From assembly GCF_034652275.1 (NCBI RefSeq), contig NZ_JAXIWG010000005.1, positions 59,516 to 123,515 on the forward strand: a stretch of DNA of 64,000 nt, read 5' to 3'. The notes below the pieces were generated by a model that saw only the letters and a program-made list of their open reading frames with translations, had not been told where the DNA came from and searched no databases. Origin of the DNA: Yoonia sp034652275 (GTDB lineage Bacteria; Pseudomonadota; Alphaproteobacteria; Rhodobacterales; Rhodobacteraceae). Positions 8,726 to 17,947 of the stretch are shown in pieces. The translations under genes and the position numbers were made by a program. Position 1 is the first letter of the stretch. Each line of letters starts with the position of its first letter.

Positions 8726-10315
8726 GTCAATTCCCAGCGCACGCTGCATTTCGTCCAATGGGACCTTACCGGTGTCTACAAGCTCCTGCATCTGTGCCTT
8801 AATCCCCACAAATCCTGTCTTTTCAACTTCCACCAAAAGTGATGCACCACGCTTACCTTGCGAAATGGCTTCAGAGATCTTTGGGCCGATTTTCACGATC
8901 TCTGAAACTGCCATACGACCTTGTCGTCCCGTATCATTGCATTCGCTGCACCCGCCGCCCACGCAGTGCTGACAAGTTTTTCGCACCAAACGTTGAGACA
9001 ACACACCGCGCAGCGTTGCACCTATAAGGTAAGGTGCCACCCCTAGATCAAGGAGCCTGTCGACAGCACTGATCGCATCATTGGTGTGAATTGTCGACAG
9101 AACTAGGCGACCGATAAGGGCTGCCCTGACAGCAATATCGGCGGTCTCCTCATCACGGATTTCACCGACCATTACTACATTGGGATCTTGGCGGAGAATG
9201 GCTCTCAGGGCCTTTGCAAACGACATGTCAATCGCTGGCTCAACTTGCACCTGGTTCACACCTTCCAAGCTATACTCAATCGGGTCCTCAACCGTCATGA
9301 TCTTGCGGTCGTCAGTGTTTATACCGCGCAGCGCAGTATAAAGTGTGGTTGTTTTTCCGCTGCCGGTTGGCCCGGCGATCAGAAAAATCCCGTTGGGGCT
9401 CCCCACTAGCTTTTCGATTTGGACAACACGATCGGTAGGAAACTGCAATGCGTTCCAATCCAGTTGAATACGGTTCCTATCCAGCAAGCGCAAAACGATA
9501 CTTTCGCCGTGTTGGGTCGGAATGGTGGACATCCGGATATCAATCGTGCGCCCTCGTACTACCAGTTCAGCTCGACCATCTTGGGGCCGTCGTTTTTCCG
9601 AAATGTTGAGGTTGGCCATGATCTTTAGGCGCGATGCGATTGTATGACGCAAATTGTCCGGTATTAACCGATCTGTTTGGAGCACACCGTCTACGCGGTA
9701 TCGTAGGCGCATCCCTTGCTGTTGGCTCTCAACATGCACGTCTGATGCACCAATAGCTACCGCCTTACCGATGATGTCGTTGACAAGCGTAATGACGGGG
9801 CCATCGTTCGCCAGTGCCTCGAGACGGGCAACGTCGCTTTGTGTCGCGCTTTCGACTGCAACTTGATCCTGCAAGGTAAGCAGGTCGAGCGCTGCTTTAA
9901 TTGTCGTCGGAGTTGCGATGGCGAATGTAGCCGGCGCCTCCAATAGATAGCTGATACTTGCCAGCAGGTCTGCGGGGTCCGGATTTGCCATCGCAATGAC
10001 ATAGCCCCTTTCATCGTGCGCTATTGGCACAGCGAGACTTCGCCTCATGAAATCCGGGCGCAACAAGTCTGCCTCCAACTTACCGAGTTCAATCATGTCT
10101 AGCGTGATGAACGGCACTTCGAAGTAGTCTGCTAGTGCACGAAATACCGTCTCCTCATCCAATATACCAAGTTCAAGTATCGCACGCTCAACACTTATAC
10201 TTGTCTCTTTCACAGCTGTGGCAATCCGCCGAATGGTTTGATCGGGCAACGCTGACCTCGTTGCGATCAGGTTGAGAAAACTAATCTCATCGAAGGGACG
10301 CACTTTCTGATCCAT
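8723..10315 (-). CDS. gspE: type II secretion ATPase GspE
   Basis: A 530-residue cytoplasmic hexameric ATPase powering assembly of the T2SS pseudopilus. The N-terminal GspE domain (residues 1-150) is followed by the ATPase core with Walker A GPTGSGKTTT near 316 and the HTND motif. A zinc site is formed by CQHC and CSEC near 452-466, a hallmark of GspE. ATG 10315 is the natural start. It is divergent from the gspL-led operon, with about 50 bases between the two starts that must contain both promoters. Being transcribed separately from its partners is unusual for a T2SS cluster. Confidence 0.92.
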   Translation of the reverse strand: MDQKVRPFDEISFLNLIATRSALPDQTIRRIATAVKETSISVERAILELGILDEETVFRALADYFEVPFITLDMIELGKLEADLLRPDFMRRSLAVPIAHDERGYVIAMANPDPADLLASISYLLEAPATFAIATPTTIKAALDLLTLQDQVAVESATQSDVARLEALANDGPVITLVNDIIGKAVAIGASDVHVESQQQGMRLRYRVDGVLQTDRLIPDNLRHTIASRLKIMANLNISEKRRPQDGRAELVVRGRTIDIRMSTIPTQHGESIVLRLLDRNRIQLDWNALQFPTDRVVQIEKLVGSPNGIFLIAGPTGSGKTTTLYTALRGINTDDRKIMTVEDPIEYSLEGVNQVQVEPAIDMSFAKALRAILRQDPNVVMVGEIRDEETADIAVRAALIGRLVLSTIHTNDAISAVDRLLDLGVAPYLIGATLRGVLSQRLVRKTCQHCVGGGCSECNDTGRQGRMAVSEIVKIGPKISEAISQGKRGASLLVEVEKTGFVGIKAQMQELVDTGKVPLDEMQRALGID

Positions 10316-10366
10316 ATGAAATTTTTAGTCCGTTTGTGTTCATCATCGGTATGCATACTATAAGTA

Positions 10367-11416
10367 GTGGTCTACACTACACGAAAACTTAAGCGTGTAG
10401 CATTGACAGGGCAGACAATGTCAGTAGGCACTTTATCAGAACTGACAGGAAAGATCAGTGATGCACTCTACGAAAGTGTGCCGTCTTGGTTGCGCGTAGC
10501 GTTCTTTGCAGAACCGGTCGCCAGATTGCTTTATATCGGCGAGACACCACCAGAGGGAGCGATGGCAAAGCCAGAGTCCGTTCTGACAACTCGCGGGCAA
10601 GTCCGTGGACATAAAGTTGTGGACGTCTTGGTGCCAACCGCCCTGCTGTTGGCACGAACGATCAGGATGCCCGCCACCAGCAAGATCAACCGTAAGGCGT
10701 TGGCAGAGCTTGATCTTCTCAGGCGCACCCCTTTCGCGTTGGATGAGGTTTACTGGACGCTTGGTGCTAACACAGACCGAAATGCCGATACATACACGCA
10801 ATGGGTTGCCAAGAGGTCCGATATCGTAAGTTTTCGATCCGCTCTGGCCACTCACGGCTTTCGCGTGCGTCGGTTTTTGATAGCTGGTCACCCAAGTGCT
10901 TCGGTTCTGGCAGACTTTACTGCAGACATTGCGCCGCATGCGAAGCTTCAACGTCGGATCAATTATGGTGCTGCTGGTGTCATAGTCCTGGCTTTGCTTT
11001 CGGTTTGGCTCCAGCCGGCCTGGCAGGCACGGACCGAAATGGCCCGCCAGACGGAGGCAGTTACCGCTTTGTTTGAGGAAGCCGTGGCTCTTCGGTCCGA
11101 GATTGAGGCTCTCAAGCGTGTCGACGACGAACGCACTCAGTTTGTGAACAGTTTCATCCGGCGTGACCGCGTTGTCGATGCTCTGCGCCAACTCTCCGTC
11201 GCCCTACCAGACCATGTCTGGGCCTCGGACATGTCAATCGCATCGGGCGAAATTACACTGAGTGGAGAAACGTCGCAGTCAGCCGCCGATCTTGTGCTGG
11301 CACTGACAGAGGCCAATCTGTCTTATGTGCCAGCATTGACTGGACCCGTCTCCCGTACGGCAGAGGGAAAAGAACGCTTTGGCCTGGTCTTTCGTCCCCA
11401 AGAGGTTCGTCAATGA
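10367..11416 (+). CDS. gspL: type II secretion inner-membrane protein GspL
   Basis: GspL links the ATPase GspE to the membrane platform. The protein has a cytoplasmic N-terminal half of the actin-like GspL/PilM type (degenerate), one membrane span near residues 200-220 (GVIVLALLSVWLQP), a short coiled coil and a PilN-like periplasmic ferredoxin-type domain. The upstream start is GTG at 10367; an ATG at 10418 is preceded by AGGG at a suitable distance and may be the real start, removing 17 residues. The stop overlaps the gspM start by four bases (ATGA). The call rests on topology, size and position, not on strong motifs. Confidence 0.8.
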   Translation: MVYTTRKLKRVALTGQTMSVGTLSELTGKISDALYESVPSWLRVAFFAEPVARLLYIGETPPEGAMAKPESVLTTRGQVRGHKVVDVLVPTALLLARTIRMPATSKINRKALAELDLLRRTPFALDEVYWTLGANTDRNADTYTQWVAKRSDIVSFRSALATHGFRVRRFLIAGHPSASVLADFTADIAPHAKLQRRINYGAAGVIVLALLSVWLQPAWQARTEMARQTEAVTALFEEAVALRSEIEALKRVDDERTQFVNSFIRRDRVVDALRQLSVALPDHVWASDMSIASGEITLSGETSQSAADLVLALTEANLSYVPALTGPVSRTAEGKERFGLVFRPQEVRQ

Positions 11417-11952
11417 TCCGCGCGCAACTGCCCTTTACCGCAATGATCTTGGGCTTTTCTCTTGTATTTTACTTTCTGATCATTGCTCCGCTATCAATAT
11501 GGCGAGATGATACCACTTCGAGCCTCCTATTAGTACAATCTGAAAAAGAGGAGCTGTCGCAAAGCATCATGCGTCTGCAGGCAGAACGTGACAGTTTTGC
11601 GCGCGAAGATCTCACCGGAGTGATGTGGCAGGCATCCCAAATGGGCCAAGCGACAGCTCGCGTTCAATCAGCACTCAATGATATTGCGCGCCGCAATGGA
11701 ATCCCGATGCGCTCTATTGCTCCTATCAACGGGCAATCCAACGAAGTCGCTTTTCGTCTCGAATTTGAGGCAAGCCTCGACCAACTGGTTCCATTTCTGA
11801 AACAAGTAGAGTACGACCAACCAGTTCTACTCATATCCCGCGCGAGTTTGCGTCGTCTTGTTCGACCTAATGATGTTAGCAGCCAGCCGGACATACTGGT
11901 GCAAATCGACATAGCAGCACCGGTTACACTTGTTGATGAGCCGTCTGAATGA
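11413..11952 (+). CDS. gspM: type II secretion protein GspM
   Basis: A 179-residue bitopic inner-membrane protein. Residues 10-29 form one membrane span, followed by a predicted coiled coil (about 40-70) and a periplasmic ferredoxin-like domain. GspM pairs with GspL in the assembly platform. It overlaps gspL by ATGA and the next gene likewise, giving tight coupling of gspL-gspM-GspC/N-gspD. GspM proteins are poorly conserved, so the identification relies on size, topology and place between gspL and the secretin operon members. Confidence 0.8.
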   Translation: MIRAQLPFTAMILGFSLVFYFLIIAPLSIWRDDTTSSLLLVQSEKEELSQSIMRLQAERDSFAREDLTGVMWQASQMGQATARVQSALNDIARRNGIPMRSIAPINGQSNEVAFRLEFEASLDQLVPFLKQVEYDQPVLLISRASLRRLVRPNDVSSQPDILVQIDIAAPVTLVDEPSE

Positions 11953-12443
11953 GCAACGTCTTAGGTTTGTTCGGTTCGTTTATCCTGTTGGCGGGGGCCG
12001 CCACATCTGCCTTTTTGGCGGTCAATAGCTTCACTTCCCGTGCAGCAGATATGCCCCCAGTTCCGCAGGAGATAGCGATAATGACATCGCCGCAACAAGG
12101 CGAACCCAGTGTTCTTCCCACACCGCGCCCCAATGTGTTTTACGACGCCATTACCGACCGGCCCCTTTTCGCGCCGTCCCGACGCCCCAACATGATCTCG
12201 GAAGTTCTGGAAATTGAGGAACCGGAGCAAGTGCAGGAAATCCGGCGACCCGATAATCTCGTCCTGTCTGGTGTTTTGGACGGTACACTCAGCCGATCTG
12301 CATTCATTTCGGTTGGGGGCTTGGAAGGTGAGTGGTTTAGGACAAATGACGAGATCGAAGGTTGGGCTATCACCGACATCGGGCCCGATGCAATCACACT
12401 CACCGACGGCAACGACAGCTTTCGCCTGGAGCTCTTTGAATGA
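11949..12443 (+). CDS. GspC/GspN-like T2SS periplasmic connector
   Basis: A 164-residue protein with an N-terminal membrane anchor (about residues 6-26), a proline-rich linker and a domain starting ITDRPLFAPSRRP, followed by NLVLSGVL and a beta-rich end. That pattern matches the HR domain of GspC and the related GspN/PilP connectors that bind the N0 domain of the secretin. No PDZ domain follows, so it is shorter than classical GspC. It overlaps gspM and gspD by four bases on each side. It most likely bridges the inner-membrane platform to GspD. Whether to call it gspC or gspN cannot be settled from sequence alone. Confidence 0.7.
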   Translation: MSNVLGLFGSFILLAGAATSAFLAVNSFTSRAADMPPVPQEIAIMTSPQQGEPSVLPTPRPNVFYDAITDRPLFAPSRRPNMISEVLEIEEPEQVQEIRRPDNLVLSGVLDGTLSRSAFISVGGLEGEWFRTNDEIEGWAITDIGPDAITLTDGNDSFRLELFE

Positions 12444-14440
12444 CAAATTTTTATTTCTGCACTCAGTTGCGGGCGTTGGCACTTTTATCCCTGATCTTTG
12501 CTTTCGGCTGTGGTGATGCCGCCGAGCGGGAACGCACGCGGCTTCTGGCTAATCAGACGAATGCCGCCGGAACTGGTGGGACTGCGATTGAGCAATTTCA
12601 GGCCATGCTGAACAGCCCTGCACCGGAGCGTCGTGTCCTCGGAACGGACGAGTTCCTGTCTGCTACCGGCAACCCAAATGCCGCGCTAATTGAAACCTCG
12701 TCCGAAGGTGAATTTACGCTCAACCTAGTCAATGTGCCTATAGAACAGGCAGCTCGTGCTGTCTTGGGAGAAGCCTTAGGGCGCAATTACACCGTGCAAC
12801 CGCAAGTCACGGGCACCGTAACCCTACAAACGACAAGGCCACTCTCGGAGCGCGCCTTGCTCGAGACATTTCAGACCATCTTGGAACTGAACGGTGCCGT
12901 CATGCAAGTGAACGATAGTCTGATCAGCATCGTTCCGGCTGCAGGTGCAACACAACGCGTCAGTCGCATAGGTGATCCGCAGCAATTGGGTGCGCGGGTT
13001 GTTGCAGTCCCGTTAGAATTCATAGGGACGGCTGAAATGGTTCGCTTGTTGGAGCCCATCATTGGTAACGCGGTCCGCCTGCAGCCGATCCCGCAACGCA
13101 ACATCCTTCTAATTGCGGGAACGAGAGATGAGATTAACGCAGCCATCGATGCTGTAAACCTCTTCGATGTGGATGTGCTTGAAGGTAAGTCTGTCGGATT
13201 GTTTCGCTTGCGCGCGGCGGAGCCGGAAGCCGTTGTTGAGGAACTTAACGTGATTTTCGAAGCACGCGAGGGCGGTAGCCTGCAGAACGTCATAACCTTT
13301 GTGCCTTCGACACGCCTGAGTGCTGTTCTGGTGGTGACTTCGCGACAGGCATATCTTGCAGACGCCGAAGGCTGGATCCGTGATCTTGATCGCAGTGCTG
13401 GAGGGGCCAGCCGAAGGCCTGTTGTGTACAACTTACAGAACCGAGGTGCAGTTGAACTGGCCCCTATTTTGACGGAGATGCTGCAGGAAGTTGCAGCCGA
13501 GGGTACATCGGCCGTGTCCGGAACTGCGCGCATCGTGGCGGATGACACAAAGAATGCCATTGTCGTTTGGGGCAATGATACCGAGCAGGAAAGCCTGGCC
13601 CGGTTGATTGCGTCACTCGACAGTACGCCCGTGCAGGTTTTGCTTGAAGCAACAATCGCTGAAGTGTCACTCAACGATGAACTGGAATTCGGTTTGCGGT
13701 GGTTCTTCGAAAACGGCAACACGACTGGGACGTTTAGCGATGCCTCTAACGGATCTGTGGCGTCGAATTTTCCTGGTCTATCCTTTGTTTTCAACGGCGC
13801 ATCGCCAATGGTTGCTCTGAATGCTTTGAATTCCATTACCAGAGTAAATGTTGTTTCCTCACCCAGCCTGCTCGTTCTCGACAACCAGGAAGCCACCCTT
13901 CAAATCGGGGATGAGGTGCCGATCGCAACGCAGCAGGTCCGGGATACCGGGTCGGTTGACTCACCTGTCGTCAATACAATTTCGTTTCGTGATACCGGTA
14001 TCATCCTACGTGTGAAACCGCGTGTGTCGAGTGGGGGACAGGTGATCTTGGAAATTGAGCAAGAGGTCAGCAGTGTGTCGAATACAACAACGTCCGGAAT
14101 CGACAGCCCTACCATTGCACAGAGGCGGATAGAGACATCTGTGATCGTCAGCGACGGGCAAACTATAGCCCTTGGCGGGCTGATTCAGGAAAGCAGCAAT
14201 CGCACGAATGCGCAGGTACCTGGTGCCGGTAACGTCCCGGTCGTTGGTGCGTTGTTCCGCAACCGGTCAGATACAACGACAAAGACCGAGCTTTTGATCC
14301 TGATCACGCCGCGCGTCATCCGCAACGGGCAAGAGGCGCGGAATGTCACCGAAGAGTTGCGGCAGCGGATCGGAGGAGTGGACGGTCTTATCACGAACGG
14401 GATTTCTACACCGACGGTGGGCCACCGTATTTTACAATAG
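12440..14440 (+). CDS. gspD: type II secretion secretin GspD
   Basis: The 666-residue outer-membrane channel of the T2SS. The N-terminus is a lipoprotein signal ending in FAFGC, so it is probably lipidated and could reach the outer membrane without a separate pilotin. An N0 domain (about 85-160) and N1-N3 repeats (about 180-400) precede the secretin barrel. Typical secretin motifs VSSPSLLVLDNQEA and VPIATQQV occur near 472-500 and GGLIQ near 580. ATG 12440 overlaps the previous gene by four bases. Size and domain order are normal, with no sign of decay. Confidence 0.93.
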   Translation: MTNFYFCTQLRALALLSLIFAFGCGDAAERERTRLLANQTNAAGTGGTAIEQFQAMLNSPAPERRVLGTDEFLSATGNPNAALIETSSEGEFTLNLVNVPIEQAARAVLGEALGRNYTVQPQVTGTVTLQTTRPLSERALLETFQTILELNGAVMQVNDSLISIVPAAGATQRVSRIGDPQQLGARVVAVPLEFIGTAEMVRLLEPIIGNAVRLQPIPQRNILLIAGTRDEINAAIDAVNLFDVDVLEGKSVGLFRLRAAEPEAVVEELNVIFEAREGGSLQNVITFVPSTRLSAVLVVTSRQAYLADAEGWIRDLDRSAGGASRRPVVYNLQNRGAVELAPILTEMLQEVAAEGTSAVSGTARIVADDTKNAIVVWGNDTEQESLARLIASLDSTPVQVLLEATIAEVSLNDELEFGLRWFFENGNTTGTFSDASNGSVASNFPGLSFVFNGASPMVALNALNSITRVNVVSSPSLLVLDNQEATLQIGDEVPIATQQVRDTGSVDSPVVNTISFRDTGIILRVKPRVSSGGQVILEIEQEVSSVSNTTTSGIDSPTIAQRRIETSVIVSDGQTIALGGLIQESSNRTNAQVPGAGNVPVVGALFRNRSDTTTKTELLILITPRVIRNGQEARNVTEELRQRIGGVDGLITNGISTPTVGHRILQ

Positions 14441-14445
14441 TACGC

Positions 14446-15660
14446 ATGCCGACCTTTACCTACAGAGCAATCGATCAAACTGGCGCTCCGATTTCAGGCG
14501 AATTATCTGCGATTGATCGTATAGCGGCACTGGACATAATTGCGGCCAAGGGGCTTGCACCTATCAGCATCTCCGACAAGGCGAGCACGGTGCCTTGGTG
14601 GAACCGCGATTTAGAGGTGTTTGGAGCACGGCAGTTAAACCCAAAAGAAACTGAAAAGTTTTTCGGGTCATTGGCGGCAATGCTGGAAGCAAAGGTTCCC
14701 CTAACGCGCGCCTTACAGTTTTGTAGGGATATTGCCAGTGACCGGACGATGAAGAGTACACTGCGTACAGCAATTATAGCTGTCGAAGACGGTCAGTCAC
14801 TCTCAGATGCTCTATCAAGGGGCCCTGTCGCTTTCCCGGAACGACTGACTAAGGTTATCCGACTGGGGGAGGTTTCAAACACGCTCGATCAGGTGGCTGC
14901 ACGCACTTCAACGATGCTTAAGACTGAGGCGCGATTACGCAGCGATCTGAGGCAGGCACTCGTCTACCCGATTATCTTGCTAGCCATGTCTGTTCTAGTC
15001 ATGGCAGTACTTGTTTTCTATCTTGCGCCAACTCTCGCGCCCGTCTTCACCTCTGCGAATACGCCACCGCCCATGATAATCTCAGTCATGCTGAGGATAC
15101 AGCAAACTGCTGCGGCCCATTGGTCCATAGTTCTTGGCACATTGATGGTCATTCTGCTTGCTCTATTTCTCGCGCGCTTCCGGATCAGTGCTGGCTGGCA
15201 ATGGTTTTTGCCTCGCGTGCCAGGCCTGCGACAGTTTCGATCAAAGCGTGAAACGCTGTCTCTTTTGCAAACCATGTATCTGATACTTGCCAGTGGCGGC
15301 CAGTTGACCGATGCCATAGGAACCGCGGCGTCAACTGTAGGAAGCCCTAGCTGGAAAACTATGCTTGCAGATGCCAAAAAGGCCATTGAAGCTGGGCAAA
15401 GTATGCGTGAAGCTCTCTTGGACGATCCACGTATCGATCCGATGGCTCGCAATATCCTGCAAACGGGCGAGGAGAGCGACCAATTGGTGGCGGTTCTCGA
15501 ACCGGCAATTGCAAGGTTTGAAGCTGAGACATCCCAGATGATGTCTCAGCTTACAAAAATGCTGACACCGATCCTGACATTAATTATCGGTACGACTGTG
15601 GGGGCCATCATTCTCTCGACTGTTTCTGCAATCATGGATCTGAACGATGCGGTTCTTTGA
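14446..15660 (+). CDS. gspF: type II secretion platform protein GspF
   Basis: A 404-residue polytopic inner-membrane protein with the two tandem GspF domains. The first starts near NPKETEKFFGSLAAML (residue 65) and the second near RETLSLLQTMYLIL (residue 270). Three membrane spans are visible near 170-205, 225-250 and 375-400. It forms the core of the assembly platform with GspE, L and M. It starts five bases after gspD and its end overlaps gspH by 14 bases. Confidence 0.92.
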   Translation: MPTFTYRAIDQTGAPISGELSAIDRIAALDIIAAKGLAPISISDKASTVPWWNRDLEVFGARQLNPKETEKFFGSLAAMLEAKVPLTRALQFCRDIASDRTMKSTLRTAIIAVEDGQSLSDALSRGPVAFPERLTKVIRLGEVSNTLDQVAARTSTMLKTEARLRSDLRQALVYPIILLAMSVLVMAVLVFYLAPTLAPVFTSANTPPPMIISVMLRIQQTAAAHWSIVLGTLMVILLALFLARFRISAGWQWFLPRVPGLRQFRSKRETLSLLQTMYLILASGGQLTDAIGTAASTVGSPSWKTMLADAKKAIEAGQSMREALLDDPRIDPMARNILQTGEESDQLVAVLEPAIARFEAETSQMMSQLTKMLTPILTLIIGTTVGAIILSTVSAIMDLNDAVL

Positions 15661-16018
15661 GAAGCGCAAAGCCGGGTTCAGCCTGTTGGAGATGCTCGTC
15701 GTTCTAGCTGTTTTAGCTTTGACCGTAGCTACTCTCACGGCAACAGACCTTGGCCGATCGCCGTCACTCGAACTCAAGGCGCATATAAGTGAGTTGCACA
15801 AAGAAGTAGCCTCCGCCCGCAGCGTCGCCGTTGTTGAAAACATCCCACACACGATCCACCTCACCGCGCCAACTTGCTCTGGCAGCTTGACCTCACTCAC
15901 TTTTTTTGCCGATGGTACAGCACAGCAAGCAGATATCTGTCTGACCGTCGGTACCGTGGAACAGCACGTGCGGCTTGATCCGCTTACAGCGCAGCTTTCT
16001 CTTTTGGACAACAAGTGA
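15647..16018 (+). CDS. gspH: minor pseudopilin GspH
   Basis: A 123-residue type IV pilin-like protein. The prepilin site is KAG|FSLLEML, with the Glu at mature position 5 and a hydrophobic helix after it. The remaining 90 residues form a small beta domain. GspH is one of the minor pseudopilins that build or cap the pseudopilus. It overlaps gspF and gspI. Assignment as H and not another minor pseudopilin rests on gene order (F-H-I-J). Confidence 0.8.
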   Translation: MRFFEKRKAGFSLLEMLVVLAVLALTVATLTATDLGRSPSLELKAHISELHKEVASARSVAVVENIPHTIHLTAPTCSGSLTSLTFFADGTAQQADICLTVGTVEQHVRLDPLTAQLSLLDNK

Positions 16019-16371
16019 AGGGTCGCGCCGGATATTCACTATTAGAGGTGTTGATCGCCTTTGTGATCCTCACCGTAATACTAGCGGCATTGATCCCAGG
16101 CCAATCGCAACTGTTGATACGTGCGACCATGCAGGAACAACAGTCCCTTGCACATGACTATGCTTTGTCGCGCATAGCACTCTTGGGTACTGCCGAGCCC
16201 TTGGCCCTTGGCATTGTCGAAGATCGCTACCGCGATTGGTCTGTCATAATCGATGTGCAGGCCAGCGACATGATATCTACCGTGACAGAGATATTTCAAA
16301 TCACCGTCACGATCCGCGACATGCAAAACAGGCAGATGGCGAAGGTCAAAACACTCAGAGCAATCCCGTGA
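16015..16371 (+). CDS. gspI: minor pseudopilin GspI
   Basis: A 118-residue pseudopilin with processing site RAG|YSLLEVL and a following hydrophobic helix. The Glu at mature position 5 is present. GspI forms the tip complex with GspJ and GspK. It overlaps gspH by four bases at its start and gspJ by four (GTGA) at its end. Length is typical of the family. Confidence 0.8.
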   Translation: MKGRAGYSLLEVLIAFVILTVILAALIPGQSQLLIRATMQEQQSLAHDYALSRIALLGTAEPLALGIVEDRYRDWSVIIDVQASDMISTVTEIFQITVTIRDMQNRQMAKVKTLRAIP

Positions 16372-16952
16372 CCTGGAACAAACGCAGCGGTATGACCCTG
16401 TTGGAAGTTCTCGTGTCACTTGTCTTAGTAGCAGTGATCGCAGTCGGAATTGCGTCCTCAACCAATCTTGGTGTGCAAGTGCTGGACCGGACAGACAAGC
16501 TCGATCAGACAAATCCACAGATTGCGCTCCGCACACGCCTTCGGCACTGGCTGACCGCCGCCACCCCCCCTTCAGTGCTGGCGAATTTCGATACACGCCT
16601 GACAGGCGATGCGACGAGCATGACTTTCACCACCTTGTCCCCGACGCAATTTGCCGAAGAAAATGCAGCACTGCAGGTGAACTTATTTGTGGCAGGAAAA
16701 GACTTACGACTCCTTGTCACTGGCGTAGATGACGCGGGCATCCCCATCACCACATATGAACGGGTCCTTGCAGAAGATTTGGCGAACCTGTCTATCAGCT
16801 ATTATACGGATGACCCTACGGGCGATGGTTGGCGTGGGACTTGGGATGATCCCAACAAGTTGCCAATTTTGGTTCGAATAGTTGCTGATGAGGCAAGCAC
16901 TCCAGAATGGCCGGAATTTACGGTCAGACTAGCTCTTGCACAAGAACGCTAG
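16368..16952 (+). CDS. gspJ: minor pseudopilin GspJ
   Basis: A 194-residue pseudopilin. I place the start at GTG 16368, overlapping the gspI stop as GTGA, because this gives the short leader MTWNKRSG directly before the processing site G|MTLLEVL. A longer open frame beginning at 16236 would bury the leader and overlap gspI heavily. A beta-rich C-terminal domain follows the helix. GspJ joins GspI and GspK at the pseudopilus tip. Its stop overlaps the convergent gspG stop. Confidence 0.8.
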   Translation: MTWNKRSGMTLLEVLVSLVLVAVIAVGIASSTNLGVQVLDRTDKLDQTNPQIALRTRLRHWLTAATPPSVLANFDTRLTGDATSMTFTTLSPTQFAEENAALQVNLFVAGKDLRLLVTGVDDAGIPITTYERVLAEDLANLSISYYTDDPTGDGWRGTWDDPNKLPILVRIVADEASTPEWPEFTVRLALAQER

Positions 16953-17380
16953 CGTCCAACATCGGCGTTTTCGCCTGTGCCTCCGGGCTGACCGTCCAAA
17001 CCAAGTGAGATGATGCTGAAATCGCGGCCCACCTCAGGTGCGATATAGATATAGTCGCGACCCCACGGATCTATCAACGCGGACGGCGCTTCCAGATAAG
17101 GACCGGCCCAAGATGTCTCACCGGGCGGCGCCGTTGTTAGCACTCGCAAGCCTTCACTGTCAGACGGGTAGCGACCCACATCAATGTAGAATAACTGTAC
17201 GGCTTGGCGAAGCTGTGTTGCTTGCAATTCTGCTGTTTCTGTCTTCGCGCGACCGAGATACCCGATTAACCGTGGTCCGGCGACGGCAGCGATCAGGGCG
17301 ATGATCGACAGTACAATCAAAACTTCCAGAATCGTAATACCGGACTTTGGTGTCCATCTGAGATTCTTTGTGGATTTCAT
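16949..17380 (-). CDS. gspG: major pseudopilin GspG
   Basis: A 143-residue major pseudopilin, the main subunit of the T2SS piston. The processing site is SG|ITILEVL with Glu5 present. The conserved middle RYPSDSEGLRVL and the calcium-loop region with WG.DY and a G.DG C-terminus (SLGLDGQPGG) are typical. ATG 17380 has a strong GAGGGG site five bases upstream. It lies nine bases after the prepilin peptidase gene on the minus strand and faces the minor pseudopilin operon, so its expression can be set separately from the minor pseudopilins. Confidence 0.92.
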   Translation of the reverse strand: MKSTKNLRWTPKSGITILEVLIVLSIIALIAAVAGPRLIGYLGRAKTETAELQATQLRQAVQLFYIDVGRYPSDSEGLRVLTTAPPGETSWAGPYLEAPSALIDPWGRDYIYIAPEVGRDFSIISLGLDGQPGGTGENADVGR

Positions 17381-17389
17381 GACAACCCC

Positions 17390-17932
17390 TCATACAACCC
17401 AAGTCACCCAAGCAGAAAGACAAAGGAATGGACCAAAAGCAACAGCGCGTGAGCCAATATCGGCAAATGATTTTCTTTTCATAAGCCCAAATACAACCAC
17501 CGCCAGGATACCTGATAGCGCTGCTGCAAAAACTACCTGCGTTGCCTGATGAAACCCAAGCCAGACACCGATTCCAACCATCAGCTTTACATCGCCGAAC
17601 CCAAGCCCCTGCCAGCCACGCATTCTCATATATCCGGTGGCCACGAACCAAAACAGCAGCGGCCATATCATGGCTCCAAGCGCATGGTCCAGAATGATGG
17701 CATCCGAGACTACGACGAACACGGCCCCGGTCAACGCAAGCAGCCCAGCACCCAGGTCAGGAATCTCAAACCGTATGATATCGATCACGCTGATCCAGAT
17801 AAGCAAAGCAGCGAGGATCGGAGCAAAGATTGGATGAACAACCTGAAACCCGTTTCCCCAAAGGGCAAAGCCGGAGTAAACTGCAAGATGCAGCGCAACT
17901 AGCACGTTGCGAGAGGGTTTGTTTTCTAGCAT
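17390..17932 (-). CDS. gspO: prepilin peptidase, short GspO/A24 form
   Basis: An inner-membrane aspartyl peptidase of family A24 that cleaves the leaders of GspG, H, I, J and K. The two catalytic Asp regions are visible: DIIRFEIPD and GFGDVKL. Several hydrophobic spans surround them. I start at ATG 17932, giving 180 residues; a longer open frame to 18073 would overlap the divergent gspK and adds a hydrophilic leader without membrane spans. The N-terminal methylase domain of full-length PilD is absent, as in CpaA-like short peptidases. It is cotranscribed with gspG. Confidence 0.8.
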   Translation of the reverse strand: MLENKPSRNVLVALHLAVYSGFALWGNGFQVVHPIFAPILAALLIWISVIDIIRFEIPDLGAGLLALTGAVFVVVSDAIILDHALGAMIWPLLFWFVATGYMRMRGWQGLGFGDVKLMVGIGVWLGFHQATQVVFAAALSGILAVVVFGLMKRKSFADIGSRAVAFGPFLCLSAWVTWVV

Positions 17933-17947
17933 GAGAAAAGGACTAGA

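Noticed and set aside
12871..13896. 341-codon minus-strand open frame inside gspD
   Set aside because: Shadow of gspD; Ser/Arg/Thr-rich composition and no domain features.
16236..16367. Extended start for gspJ
   Set aside because: It would bury the prepilin leader and overlap gspI by 136 bases; GTG 16368 gives a normal leader and a GTGA overlap.
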